DNA from: a virus
Virus record (IMG/VR): IMGVR_UViG_3300047172_000045
Coordinates: 1 to 39,487 of that record
Strand: one strand, 5' to 3'
Length of the DNA stretch: 39,487 nucleotides
Position numbers and translations under genes: made by a program. The notes beneath the pieces are model-generated. The model made no database searches, was not told where the DNA came from, and saw only the letters and a program-made list of their open reading frames with translations. Of this stretch, positions 22,048 to 31,180 are shown piece after piece. The stretch's first letter is position 1. Each line of letters starts with the position of its first letter.

Positions 22048-23502
22048 ATGGGAATGCTCGATGGGGTGTTAGACCCTTCTTATTCGGAAGCATTGGCTCC
22101 CGATGGTCAACCCAAGAAGCCGTTTAACTGGCAATCTCTGTTTGACGGCGTAAACGCGGCGCCATTGCTTGCGCAGGGCACGCCGGAACAGGCTGCCATC
22201 TCAACGGCTGAGCCAAAGAGAGAGCGTAACCTTCAGGAAATGGCGCACGATGCCGCGTTGTCGGACCTGGTTTCACAGGTTGGCGGCGTTTCCCCTATGG
22301 TGTCATCCGGTTACGATCCGTCTTTGCAGCCGCAGCCCGCTCAAGCCCCACAGGCGCCAGCAGCGCAACCCTGGACGGCTCAGACGGCGGACGCCCCCCA
22401 ATCGCCGCAGCCGCTATCCATGGCGCCTCCTGCCGCCGCTCCACAGCCTCAGGCGCCCGTAGCGGCCCCGCAGCCTGCTCCAGCGCCCGCTCCGCAAGCT
22501 GCCGGACCGTTTAAGCCGGACTTCATTGACCGGCTGTCGGCGTTTGGGCGCGGTCTCGCGGACAATCACGGTTTATTTGGCGCCATCGGGGATGCGGCAG
22601 GGGCGCAATCTCCGCTCGCCATCGAGCAGCAAAACCAGACCTATCAAGCCCTTGTTAATAAGGGCATCGATCCGAACGTGGCCAAGGCTGCCGTTCTCAA
22701 TCCTGAAATCCTGAAGCAAGTGCTTCCACTGGCCTTCCCGCCCAAGGCGCCCGCTATCGAGAAAATCGGGCCGGACGATAGGCTTATCAATACGGTTGTC
22801 GGACCGGATGGCCGCGCCACGGCAACGGATGTCACGCCGTCAGGCGATACGCTTTCCGGCAAGACCGTGCAAAGCCGTCAGGTTTTGGCGCCTCGCTATG
22901 GGCTTAAGCCGGGAACGCCTCAATATCAGGCTTACATTTTGAACGGGAAGCTTCCCGATGTGGTGCCGGATCATAAGGCGATCCTTGAGGCCGATAGTCA
23001 GGTTTTACAGTCTCAGCATCTACAGGAAGACCTTGAGCACGCGCTTCAATTGAGCCAAAGCGCTTATGCTGGCCCCGGCGCCGAAACGCGCGCTTCGATT
23101 GCCGCTCAATTACTCGGCCAGCACCCGGACGCTAACGCCACAAGCGAATACGCAAATGTGGTACAAAGCTCGATATTGCCGGGCCTCAAGACTATTTTTC
23201 CGGGCCGCGTCACAAATGCCGATTTGAAGCTTATGACCGAATTGCAAGGTTCGGCCAGTCAGCCTCAAGCCGTTCGCGAGGAAATCCTTCGGCATGGCAT
23301 TGCGCGCGCCAAGGAAATTCGAGCTGAAAAGCAAGCGCAGGCAAAAAGCTTGCGAGATGGTGTTTATTATAAACCGGGTGGCGAAGCACAGCCGCAAGCG
23401 CAGTCTTCGCAAACCAAGCAGCAATTTAGTGAAGGCCAGACAGCCACGGGGCCAAACGGCCAGAAGATCGTATTTCGCAATGGCGCATGGGCGGCACAAT
23501 GA
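22048..23502 (+). CDS. Probable internal virion / ejection protein (484 aa)
   Basis: The start is polar, and residues about 90-155 are a very Pro/Ala/Gln-rich linker. A mixed helical region follows (PFKPDFIDRLSAFGRGLADN, then a long helix near HLQEDLEHALQLSQSAY). The end is FRNGAWAAQ. The gene lies inside the block of large genes between the S74 protein and the transglycosylase, where podoviruses encode proteins ejected with the DNA. No enzymatic motif is seen. Confidence 0.68.
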   Translation: MGMLDGVLDPSYSEALAPDGQPKKPFNWQSLFDGVNAAPLLAQGTPEQAAISTAEPKRERNLQEMAHDAALSDLVSQVGGVSPMVSSGYDPSLQPQPAQAPQAPAAQPWTAQTADAPQSPQPLSMAPPAAAPQPQAPVAAPQPAPAPAPQAAGPFKPDFIDRLSAFGRGLADNHGLFGAIGDAAGAQSPLAIEQQNQTYQALVNKGIDPNVAKAAVLNPEILKQVLPLAFPPKAPAIEKIGPDDRLINTVVGPDGRATATDVTPSGDTLSGKTVQSRQVLAPRYGLKPGTPQYQAYILNGKLPDVVPDHKAILEADSQVLQSQHLQEDLEHALQLSQSAYAGPGAETRASIAAQLLGQHPDANATSEYANVVQSSILPGLKTIFPGRVTNADLKLMTELQGSASQPQAVREEILRHGIARAKEIRAEKQAQAKSLRDGVYYKPGGEAQPQAQSSQTKQQFSEGQTATGPNGQKIVFRNGAWAAQ

Positions 23503-25706
23503 GTGAACTTCCAGAAGGCTTCACACTCGATCCGCCGCCATCATCTCAAGGCTACGGTGCTGCATTGCCGTCCGGTTTTACGCTGGATAGTCCAAACAAA
23601 GGTGTCGCGAAGACTGGCCCGGATGTGCCTGATCTTAGTCATATCGATGATGAGAAGCAGCTTTTGGGGGAACTCGACAAAATCCCAACCGATCAACGTC
23701 AAGCCGCCCTTGATAAATGGGCGTCTGGCCGCGTTGCGCTTGATCGTCAGGGGTTTAGTTCTTTTTCAAAGCGCGTCGGGGATGCCATCGGGCGCATATC
23801 TCAAGCTGTTCCCGTTCTTGGCGGCTTAACCGATGAAGGTGAGGCTGCGCTTCACAGCATGAACGGCGGCAATTACGATGTGCAGCTTGCCTATAGCCGC
23901 GCACGAAACAAAGCTCAAAACGAAGCGGAAACGCCCAAAATATCAACTCCGTTCGGGGACATTTACGAAAGCGGCATAGAAAAGGCAGCCGGTACTATAG
24001 GCGGAGCGATGGCCGCGCCCATGATGCGCTTGATTGGCGGCACCGGTGCGCTTCCTGGCGCTGTGAACACAACGGCAAATTTTGTGCCAGCAGCGGCGGC
24101 TGACGCCTTCTCTCGCGGCGAGGGCGGCATAGATAAGCGAGCAGAGGCGGCTTCCGATGCTGTTGGAGGTCCCGGCATTGTCACGCCTTACGCGCTCACG
24201 GATGCCGCGCTTCTTGGTGCCGGAGCCGGAAGGCTGGAGCGCTCGGCGCAAAATGCAGCCAATGCGCGCCCCCCCGCGCCAACCAGCCCAACGCGCAATC
24301 AGATCGTTGCGACCGCAGACCATGAGGGCGTGACGGTGCCCGACTTTCTGGCTTCAGATAGTCAGGCGAAAAAGAATGTTGCGGGCGCCCTGGCCAGCCA
24401 GCCTTTGACAGGGCCGATAATCAGAAATGCAGCCGATGACGCAGCTTCGCAGATCGGGGACAGGCTTCGCGCGATTTCCGACGAATACAGCAATCAGGGA
24501 ACCGGCCACGTCAGCGGAACATTTGACCCTACGGCGGCGGCAAATTCGGCTGGCGGTCAAGTTCGTGAATCTCTCCAAAATTGGATGGAGCACGAAAGCG
24601 CTAACGATCTAAGCAATATTTACGGCAATCTTTTCTCGCAATTGTCGACCAATCGCACATGGCAAATTCCGCACACGGTCAACACAATTCGCAATATTGT
24701 TCAACAGGAAGACCTGGCGTCGACGCCTATCGGGCGTCAGATTTTGGCGCGCCTTGGTGAGGCAGCGGACCCCCAGGCAAGACCGAACGGCTTTGACGCC
24801 GGAAGCCTTCGCAGACTTCGGACCTATGTTGGCAATATGATCGATGACAGTCTTTTGCCTGATGCGGGGACGATCAAGCCAGCATTGAAACAGGTGTATG
24901 GTGGCCTTAGCCGCGACCTTGACAGCATCTTTCGCCGGAATAATCTCCTGCCCGAATGGCAAAACGCAAACGCGGTCGCGCGCCAATATTCCGAAGAGCG
25001 TGAGGCCCTTACAAGGGTCATCGGGCTTGATGGTAGCGCGCCAGCGGAGCGCGTAGTTGACCGTCTTTTGACGATGGCCGGAACGAAGAGCGGCGCCGAT
25101 ATGCAGCAACTTATGTTGGCCAAGCAGCGCGCGTCTCCGCAAGTTTGGAATGAACTCGCGTCGGCGGCTGTCCGGCGCCTTGGGCAAGGCAATGCCTCTC
25201 AAATGGGATCGCCGGGCATGACTGCCGGATTTTCCCCGGACAAGTTTCTAACCTCATGGAATAAGCTTTCGGAAAACGGTAAGGCGACATTGTTCGGTCC
25301 CGGCGTGAGCACACTCAGAAATTCGCTCGATAACATCGCCACGCTTTCTGATCGCTTCCGAGATATCCGAAAATTCCAAAATCCATCAGGAACCGCGCAA
25401 GTGACGGGTGCGACGACGCTACTGGCTCAATTGGCTGGCGCGCTCGCCGGGCATCCCGTCGCGGCGGCAACCGCCGTGGCCCAAGTGTCCGGCGCTGGTA
25501 TCCTGTCTTATTTGCTTTCCCGGCCAGCCACTGCGCAAGCGGTTAGCCGCTTCGGAAGTGCTTACGTTAATCATTTGGCGACAAATCACAGTCAAGCGGC
25601 CATGAAGCTCGCGGCCATTACTTTGGCGAAACATGTCTCCGATGTGACAGGTGAGAATAAAAAGCAAATTGAGCAACGGCTTAATGCCATGGCGGGGGCG
25701 CAATAA
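23499..25706 (+). CDS. Large internal virion / ejection protein (735 aa)
   Basis: ATG 23499 overlaps the preceding stop. Near the start it carries two copies of the motif LPxGFTLD, common in large podovirus ejection proteins. Most of it is helical. Two Ala/Gly-rich hydrophobic stretches (AAGTIGGAMAAPMMRLIGG, and LLAQLAGALAGHPVAAATAV near residue 650) could insert into a membrane. It probably helps form a channel across the host envelope during injection. No catalytic motif is visible. Confidence 0.72.
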   Translation: MSELPEGFTLDPPPSSQGYGAALPSGFTLDSPNKGVAKTGPDVPDLSHIDDEKQLLGELDKIPTDQRQAALDKWASGRVALDRQGFSSFSKRVGDAIGRISQAVPVLGGLTDEGEAALHSMNGGNYDVQLAYSRARNKAQNEAETPKISTPFGDIYESGIEKAAGTIGGAMAAPMMRLIGGTGALPGAVNTTANFVPAAAADAFSRGEGGIDKRAEAASDAVGGPGIVTPYALTDAALLGAGAGRLERSAQNAANARPPAPTSPTRNQIVATADHEGVTVPDFLASDSQAKKNVAGALASQPLTGPIIRNAADDAASQIGDRLRAISDEYSNQGTGHVSGTFDPTAAANSAGGQVRESLQNWMEHESANDLSNIYGNLFSQLSTNRTWQIPHTVNTIRNIVQQEDLASTPIGRQILARLGEAADPQARPNGFDAGSLRRLRTYVGNMIDDSLLPDAGTIKPALKQVYGGLSRDLDSIFRRNNLLPEWQNANAVARQYSEEREALTRVIGLDGSAPAERVVDRLLTMAGTKSGADMQQLMLAKQRASPQVWNELASAAVRRLGQGNASQMGSPGMTAGFSPDKFLTSWNKLSENGKATLFGPGVSTLRNSLDNIATLSDRFRDIRKFQNPSGTAQVTGATTLLAQLAGALAGHPVAAATAVAQVSGAGILSYLLSRPATAQAVSRFGSAYVNHLATNHSQAAMKLAAITLAKHVSDVTGENKKQIEQRLNAMAGAQ

Positions 25707-26596
25707 TGGCCCTTCTCGATCAAATCATCTCAGCCGAGAGCGGCGGCAATCCCACGCTCACGAATCCGCGCTCTTCCGCTGGCGGTCTCGGCCAGTTTCT
25801 GAACAGCACATGGTTGAGCACGATCAAAAGGGATTTTCCGCAGATCGCGGACGGCAAGACCGATGCGCAGATCATCGCCCTAAAAACAGACCCTGCGCAA
25901 GCCGATCTTCAACGGCAAGCGCTTGCGGCCTTCACCAAGGGCAATCAGGATTATCTCACGTCGAAGGGTATCGATCCGACGCCGGGCAACACTTATCTTG
26001 CTCACTTCGCCGGGCCGGGCGGTGCCGTCGCGGCTCTCTCAAATCCAGACGCCCCGGTTGAGAAAATTCTCGGCCAAGCGGCGGTTGACGCCAATCCGCA
26101 AATTAGGGGCATGACCGGCGCGCAACTGGCGCAATGGGCTGACAACACAGTCAACAAGCAATCAGGAGGCCGCATGGCTGCCGACCTTTCCCAGCCTCAG
26201 CAGACCGGCCTATTAGGCTTGCTGGGTATTCAAAACCAGTTTGGCGCGGCGCCGCAATCATCTTGGGCGCCACAAACCGCCGACACGTTCGGGAATCAAA
26301 CGGCTGCCTCGCAGCCCTTGAGTATGTCAACGCCGCTTGGCGATTTCTCGATAGGCCAGACGCCCGGCCAGAATGGTCAGCCATCGCCGGGCGTGACTAT
26401 CGGAACGCCGCTCGGAAGCGTCAATGTGTCGGGGGGCGCCCAGTCCAACCCGGCGCTGGCCGCGCTGGCTGATCCTCCGCAACAGCAGCAGCAACCGTTT
26501 TCCATGGCGCCGCAATCTCAGCCGCAAAAGGCGCCGGTCAATCTGGCGGCCCTCGCTCAACTGGCGCAAATTCCCAAGCTTGGCCTTTTGGCATAG
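25706..26596 (+). CDS. Virion lytic transglycosylase
   Basis: 296 aa. Residues 1-110 form a goose-type/SLT-like transglycosylase: catalytic E11 in IISAESGGNP, then SSAGGLGQFLNSTWL and a later YLAHFAGPGGA segment. This should cut peptidoglycan locally during DNA entry. Residues from about 155 on are Gln/Pro/Ala-rich and probably disordered. The gene begins at the stop of the ejection-protein gene. No signal peptide is present, consistent with delivery inside the virion. Confidence 0.85.
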   Translation: MALLDQIISAESGGNPTLTNPRSSAGGLGQFLNSTWLSTIKRDFPQIADGKTDAQIIALKTDPAQADLQRQALAAFTKGNQDYLTSKGIDPTPGNTYLAHFAGPGGAVAALSNPDAPVEKILGQAAVDANPQIRGMTGAQLAQWADNTVNKQSGGRMAADLSQPQQTGLLGLLGIQNQFGAAPQSSWAPQTADTFGNQTAASQPLSMSTPLGDFSIGQTPGQNGQPSPGVTIGTPLGSVNVSGGAQSNPALAALADPPQQQQQPFSMAPQSQPQKAPVNLAALAQLAQIPKLGLLA

Positions 26597-26605
26597 GAGA
26601 AGACT

Positions 26606-28312
26606 GTGACCGAATATCTCTGGAGCCAGACGGCCCTCACAAATCAAACGTCAGACCCGACCGTGAATTGGCAGGAAGGCCAAGCGCCCTCGACGGTAAA
26701 CGACAGCGCCCGCGCGATGATGGCCGCGTTAGCCAAGAAGCGCGACGATGACGGCGGCTTGCTGGTAACGGGCGGAACATCGACAGCTTATACGCTAACC
26801 AGCAATCAAAATCTTGGCGCCGCTTCCTCGCCCGCGAACGTGAACGGCTTCAAGATCACTTTCCAGCCGAACGTAGCAAACGGCGCGGGCGCCACGCTTT
26901 CAGTCGATAGCCAGACCGCCGCGCCGCTCTACATGAACGGAACAACCGCGCTCCCGGCCGGATATTTTCAGATCAACGGGATTTACACAGCGGTCTATGA
27001 AGCCAGCATTCCAGCCTGGATCGTTCACAATGTCTTCGTCCCGCCTATCGCCATAGGCTCGGCGCAGGCCGCTGGCACGGCAAATGCTCAGACCGTCACG
27101 GCGCCCGGCTTCTCGCTTACGGCTGGCTCTGGCGTGATCTGGCTGCCTGGCTATGCGAATACGGGGGCGCTCACGCTCGCTGTGAATGGCGGCTCGGCGA
27201 AGAACGTCTATATCCAGACGGCCAACGGCCCGATTGCCTGCATCGGCGGCGAAGTGACCTCGAGCCAATATGCCATTTGCGTCTACGACGGAACGCAATT
27301 CGAACTTATCGATCCCTCGCCGAGACCGGGCTTCGGACCTCAAGCAACCCTGGCCAGCGCGTCAACCACAGACCTTGGCACGATCTACAGCCATAACATC
27401 TCGATCACGGGAACAACCACGATCACGTCCTTCGGATCGAGTGCGAACTCGGCGGCGCCGGTCTATCTTGTGACCTTCGCGGCTTCCCTGCTTCTCACCT
27501 ACAATGCCACGTCTCTTATTCTGCCGGGCGCGGCGAATATCCAGACACAAGCCGGTGATTATTGCCTTGCGCAATATCTTGGCTCTGGAAACTGGCAAGT
27601 GCTGGAATATGTCCGGGCGGCAATCCCGCTTACGATGTCGATGCCCGCTGTCCAGGGGCTTGTGGTCAAGAATGACGGAACGACGCCGAACTCGAAGATC
27701 GATGTCAGTTGCACATCGGCGATCCTGACGGTTGGCGGCATCGCCGGTGCGGCATTTAACATCGGCTCGCAGTCCCTTGTCATCAACCTGGGAACGACCG
27801 GCGCGAATGCCCTCGACACGGGCACGGTTGCGGCTTCTACCTTCTACTTTATTTATATAATTTATAATCCCGCCACGAATACGGTTGCGGGACTGGCTTC
27901 ACTTTCCTCGACGGCTCCAACGCTTCCGAGCGGATACACGCATTACATGCGCGTGGGGGCGATGCAGACGGATGGAAGCTCTAATCTGCGGCGCACTTAT
28001 CAGAAAGGTAAGCGGCTTTCGTTTACGTCTTCACCGCCGGCGACAGGAACGGGAACGGTGACTATCGCAACCTACGTTCCGTCAACTTATGAAAGTTTTT
28101 ATATGACTGTTTCCACAACATCGTCCAACACTTACGCCAACATAACAGACTCGAACGGACTCAATGTTGGCCAAGTTATTGACTCCACAACGGGTAGCCC
28201 CGTAACTATGTCAAATATAGCCAATTCAGGCGGTACAACGATCACGACAGCTACGGGTGGCACTGCGGCTTTTACGGTTGAGGGCTGGGTTGACAGCGTT
28301 AATGCGGTTTAG
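26606..28312 (+). CDS. Tail fibre / receptor-binding protein
   Basis: 568 aa. GTG 26606 follows AGGAG by 6 nt. The N-terminal segment (SDPTVNWQEGQAPSTVNDSARAMMAAL) is the widespread tail-attachment motif of phage fibre proteins. The remainder is a Gly/Ser/Thr-rich beta structure, with a C-terminal domain (from about 430) rich in Ser/Thr strands, probably the receptor-binding tip. Its stop overlaps the stop of the opposite-strand gene at 28309. Confidence 0.82.
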   Translation: MTEYLWSQTALTNQTSDPTVNWQEGQAPSTVNDSARAMMAALAKKRDDDGGLLVTGGTSTAYTLTSNQNLGAASSPANVNGFKITFQPNVANGAGATLSVDSQTAAPLYMNGTTALPAGYFQINGIYTAVYEASIPAWIVHNVFVPPIAIGSAQAAGTANAQTVTAPGFSLTAGSGVIWLPGYANTGALTLAVNGGSAKNVYIQTANGPIACIGGEVTSSQYAICVYDGTQFELIDPSPRPGFGPQATLASASTTDLGTIYSHNISITGTTTITSFGSSANSAAPVYLVTFAASLLLTYNATSLILPGAANIQTQAGDYCLAQYLGSGNWQVLEYVRAAIPLTMSMPAVQGLVVKNDGTTPNSKIDVSCTSAILTVGGIAGAAFNIGSQSLVINLGTTGANALDTGTVAASTFYFIYIIYNPATNTVAGLASLSSTAPTLPSGYTHYMRVGAMQTDGSSNLRRTYQKGKRLSFTSSPPATGTGTVTIATYVPSTYESFYMTVSTTSSNTYANITDSNGLNVGQVIDSTTGSPVTMSNIANSGGTTITTATGGTAAFTVEGWVDSVNAV

Positions 28313-28611
28313 GGTGCCTCGATAGAGTGGCCGAACCAATACAGGCAATCGCTGTACTGCTCGGCATATCTCATGTCGTGGCTGAGTGCGACCTGGCGGC
28401 AGTATGCCCAGCCGTTGGCCGATGGCATCCCGATCAGCCAGAGCGGGCGGCGCTTGCCGTCGCACGCGGCCATGGTATCGCCAAGCGCGCCAAGCAGACC
28501 GCCGCTGTTCACATTGTGCCCAAAGGTGCTCAAGGCTTGCCCGGTTGAACACTCGGCAAGCGCTGGCATCGCGAGCGCGGTCAAGGACAAAATCGCAAGT
28601 AGCCGTTTCAT
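28309..28611 (-). CDS. Secreted small Cys-containing protein, candidate moron
   Basis: ATG 28611 gives MKRLLAILSLTALAMPALA, a clear signal peptide, with likely cleavage before ECSTG. The mature part has about 81 residues with several Cys (possible disulphides) and the segments GGLLGALGDTMAACDG and RRPLWLIGMPSANGWAYC. It is the only leftward gene inside the late region and has its own sigma70-like promoter, the arrangement of a prophage-expressed cargo gene. It could alter the periplasm or exclude other phages. No family is recognised. Confidence 0.68.
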   Translation of the reverse strand: MKRLLAILSLTALAMPALAECSTGQALSTFGHNVNSGGLLGALGDTMAACDGKRRPLWLIGMPSANGWAYCRQVALSHDMRYAEQYSDCLYWFGHSIEAP

Positions 28612-28638
28612 TGTGATTCTCGCTAAAGTTGTAGTTAA

Positions 28639-28668
28639 ACTAAAAGCAAAATTACGTCCTCCTGTCAA
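28639..28668 (-). promoter_or_regulatory. Promoter of the secreted-protein gene
   Basis: On the minus strand, a perfect TTGACA (28668-28663) lies 18 nt before TTTAGT (28644-28639), about 28 nt upstream of ATG 28611. The -35 matches fully; the -10 matches three of six bases. Confidence 0.55.
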
Positions 28669-28756
28669 CTTTTGAAAAGCTACAATGACCTCAAGTTGTT
28701 AGGCTGGACAGGTCATGCAATCGATGCTATCCGTCAAGTAATCACGCGGGGCTTCG

Positions 28757-30097
28757 ATGAATTACGGGTTCGATCAACTTCAGCCGGAATATGAAAAGCT
28801 TTTTGGGCTAATGAAAATAACCCAATTTGCTGCCATTCAGGCTGATGCTGTCCGGGTCCTCAAGTCAAAAGACCGCTATGTTGCTGTCTCGCGAAAAACA
28901 GGCGTTCCCATTGTTCTTCTGATGGCGCTCAACGAGCGCGAGGACGGTGGACGCTTTGACTGTTATCTTGGCAACGGCGAGCCTCTAAACCGCGTCACTC
29001 GCCTTGTTCCGCAGGGCCGGGGGCCGTTTAGCTCGTGGGATGCTGGCGCCGTTGATGCCCTAACCTTTGAGCATCTTTGCGGCATCTCCGATTGGACTTG
29101 GGCGCTTGTGGCCTATCATGCCGAGGCGTGGAACGGTTGGGGCTACAGGATGCACGGCGTCCATTCGGCTTACCTATGGGCCGGATCGAATGTCTATACG
29201 GGCGGCAAATACATCTCGGACGGCCACTTCGACGCGACGGCCATGGATAGCCAGATTGGCGTTATCCCGCTCATGCGCGCGATTGTGGCCCTCGATCCCT
29301 CGCTAGGCTTGCCCGGCTGGCCAGAAGACGAGATTCCGGTCCCTCAGCCCGTGCCCGACGAAATCTCGAAGGCGATTGCACCGAAACCGTTGGCCTTGTT
29401 CACGGCGGCTCCGCAGCCTTCCTCCCTTATCCTTGACCGCGACATAGCCGAGCTTTGCCAAGGGGCTTATGCTTATCCTGGCGACGATCCCGTGACTTGG
29501 GATTATGTGGACGATGGCGCCGGCACGGGCGTCAAACTCATGGTCAAGGAAGTGAACGGCATCAGCGTCCTGATTTTTCCAGGGACCGAAAACATTCAGG
29601 ATTGCATTCGCGATCTTGAGGCTGTTGCCGAGACGCCCCTGGACGATCCGGCCTTCGGCCCGGTCCACTGGGGCGGCCATCAGGGCGTGGCCGTCGCGAT
29701 CAAGCGGCTTAACAATGTCTTTGGGCCTCGTTTTATTGTGGCTGGCCATTCTCTTGGCGCCATGCGTGCGGACAACGCCGTGGGCTACCTTATCCAGGCC
29801 GGAACGCCTCCGCTCGCCCGTGTCGTCTTTGGCGAGCCACGGCCCGGCTTTCAGAAGTTTGCGGACTATATCGCAAGCGTTCCGGCGCGGGCTTACCGGA
29901 ACGAGGCGGGCATTGTTGGCGATCCGGTTACGGCTGTTCCGTTCAAACTCTCCAACATGCCTTACGTTCACCCTTCCAAGCAAATCGGCTTCACGTCCGA
30001 TCCCTCATGGAACGATCTATGGGGGCCGGTCGCGCCACATCGAATTCAATATTACGTTGACGGCCTAAAGGGCGTCGCCACGGGGACACAGCTATGA
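28757..30097 (+). CDS. Endolysin: lysozyme-like domain fused to class-3 lipase
   Basis: 446 aa, two domains. Residues 1-180 match a phage glycosidase (lysozyme-like) family: TGVPIVLLMALNERE with likely catalytic E62, LGNGEPLNRVT, WNGWGYRMHGVHSAYLWAGSN, and GGKYISDGHFD. A Pro-rich linker (190-215) follows. Residues 225-446 are a Lipase_3 domain: FPGTENIQDCIRDLE, the nucleophile elbow GHSLG with S332, D389 in GDPVTAVP, and H428 in PHRIQYY. All three catalytic residues are in the expected order. It is the first gene of the lysis group and has no signal peptide, so it needs a holin. It may cut peptidoglycan and lipids at lysis. Confidence 0.85.
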   Translation: MNYGFDQLQPEYEKLFGLMKITQFAAIQADAVRVLKSKDRYVAVSRKTGVPIVLLMALNEREDGGRFDCYLGNGEPLNRVTRLVPQGRGPFSSWDAGAVDALTFEHLCGISDWTWALVAYHAEAWNGWGYRMHGVHSAYLWAGSNVYTGGKYISDGHFDATAMDSQIGVIPLMRAIVALDPSLGLPGWPEDEIPVPQPVPDEISKAIAPKPLALFTAAPQPSSLILDRDIAELCQGAYAYPGDDPVTWDYVDDGAGTGVKLMVKEVNGISVLIFPGTENIQDCIRDLEAVAETPLDDPAFGPVHWGGHQGVAVAIKRLNNVFGPRFIVAGHSLGAMRADNAVGYLIQAGTPPLARVVFGEPRPGFQKFADYIASVPARAYRNEAGIVGDPVTAVPFKLSNMPYVHPSKQIGFTSDPSWNDLWGPVAPHRIQYYVDGLKGVATGTQL

Positions 30098-30528
30098 TTA
30101 AGGTAATCCTGGCCGCAACAGCCGCGCTCATCCTCATGTCTGGCGCCATTGCTCAGCAAAAACCGGGGACCATCGCGGCCAGCCCGGCGCGCGCCTTGAA
30201 TGCCCTGGACAAGATCGTGCTCGCGGACCTCTTGAACGCCGACGCCATCGCGGTCGCGCAGGGGAATGACATCAATCATCAATGCTGGACGGCGCTGATC
30301 GATATCATCAAGAAGAAGCAGGCCACTCCCGCGACACCGCTTCCCACGATCCACCTTATCACCGATTTCCAAAACCTTTCAGACTTCGCCAACGCCTTGC
30401 AGCCCACCAGTAAGCTGAGCGTGGCGTGTGCTCCGATGGCGAACGCGGTCAAAGTGAGTGTCCTCCAACTTATCACGGGCATAGCTACTGGCCAGCTTAT
30501 GGGCCTGGTTCCAATTCCGGGGCTTTAA
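30094..30528 (+). CDS. Small exported protein of the lysis group
   Basis: 144 aa, overlapping the endolysin by 4 nt. MIKVILAATAALILMSGAIAQ is a typical signal peptide cleaved near residue 20. The mature part is mainly helical, has two Cys, and ends in a mildly hydrophobic segment (VLQLITGIATGQLMGLVPIPG). It may reach the periplasm and help envelope disruption, possibly as a spanin-like or lipase-partner protein. The evidence for a specific role is weak. Confidence 0.66.
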   Translation: MIKVILAATAALILMSGAIAQQKPGTIAASPARALNALDKIVLADLLNADAIAVAQGNDINHQCWTALIDIIKKKQATPATPLPTIHLITDFQNLSDFANALQPTSKLSVACAPMANAVKVSVLQLITGIATGQLMGLVPIPGL

Positions 30529-30530
30529 TC

Positions 30531-30863
30531 ATGACAGACGCAGAACCACAGGCGATGGACGTAAAGGACCGCGACAAGGAGCAATCATCGGCGGTCGCCG
30601 ACGACGCCAGCAAGAATGTCGTCATCACGCTCAGCCCTCACGGCGTCACGGTGGACGTTTCCGAAATCGCCATCCAGGCTGGGGTTGCGGCGATCCTGGC
30701 GTGGCTAGCGGCCAAGAGTGGCGTTCAAATTACGCCAGAGAGCGCGGCGGGGCTGCTTGGCACAATCGCCATGGTCGGGAACATCTGGCGGCGCCTGCGC
30801 GGCTCCAATGATGTGACCAAGGAAGTTCTCAAAACTCTGAATGTGAAGGACATAGTGCAATGA
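30531..30863 (+). CDS. Candidate holin with short membrane segments (110 aa)
   Basis: The charged N-terminus (MTDAEPQAMDVKDRDKEQSS) is followed by two hydrophobic helices (EIAIQAGVAAILAWLAAKSG and SAAGLLGTIAMVGNIW) with a short loop, then a basic-to-mixed tail. Two membrane helices plus a charged end is the layout of many holins, and the position after the endolysin fits. No holin family is recognised by sequence. Confidence 0.55.
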   Translation: MTDAEPQAMDVKDRDKEQSSAVADDASKNVVITLSPHGVTVDVSEIAIQAGVAAILAWLAAKSGVQITPESAAGLLGTIAMVGNIWRRLRGSNDVTKEVLKTLNVKDIVQ

Positions 30864-31180
30864 GCACTCAACAGGTCGAGCGAGACCGCAGAACGGGGCG
30901 TTTTATGTCTGGTGGCAATGGCCAAGGCGGCGAGCACAAAATATCCAGCGCTGCGCCCGCGCGCCCTGAAAAGCCTTCACACGACATCACCAAGACGGTT
31001 ATCCCGTTCATGAGTGCCCTTGTACTCTGTGTCGCGATCTTCGGCGCCGGAACAGCGGTTGGCCGCTATCTCACCGGGACCGATGATCGTATTGGCGGGA
31101 TCGAGAAGGATATCGGCGACATTAAGGGCGATATCCGGGATATCAAGCGGGCGGTTTCGGTTCGGAAGGCGCGGACTTAA
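30860..31180 (+). CDS. Single-pass membrane protein with coiled-coil tail (106 aa)
   Basis: The polar, basic start (1-45) is followed by one transmembrane helix (VIPFMSALVLCVAIFGAGTAVG) and a heptad-like tail (GGIEKDIGDIKGDIRDIKRAV). This resembles an inner-membrane spanin or an accessory holin. It is the last gene of the late operon, and its end overlaps the convergent leftward gene at 31143. Confidence 0.65.
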   Translation: MSTQQVERDRRTGRFMSGGNGQGGEHKISSAAPARPEKPSHDITKTVIPFMSALVLCVAIFGAGTAVGRYLTGTDDRIGGIEKDIGDIKGDIRDIKRAVSVRKART

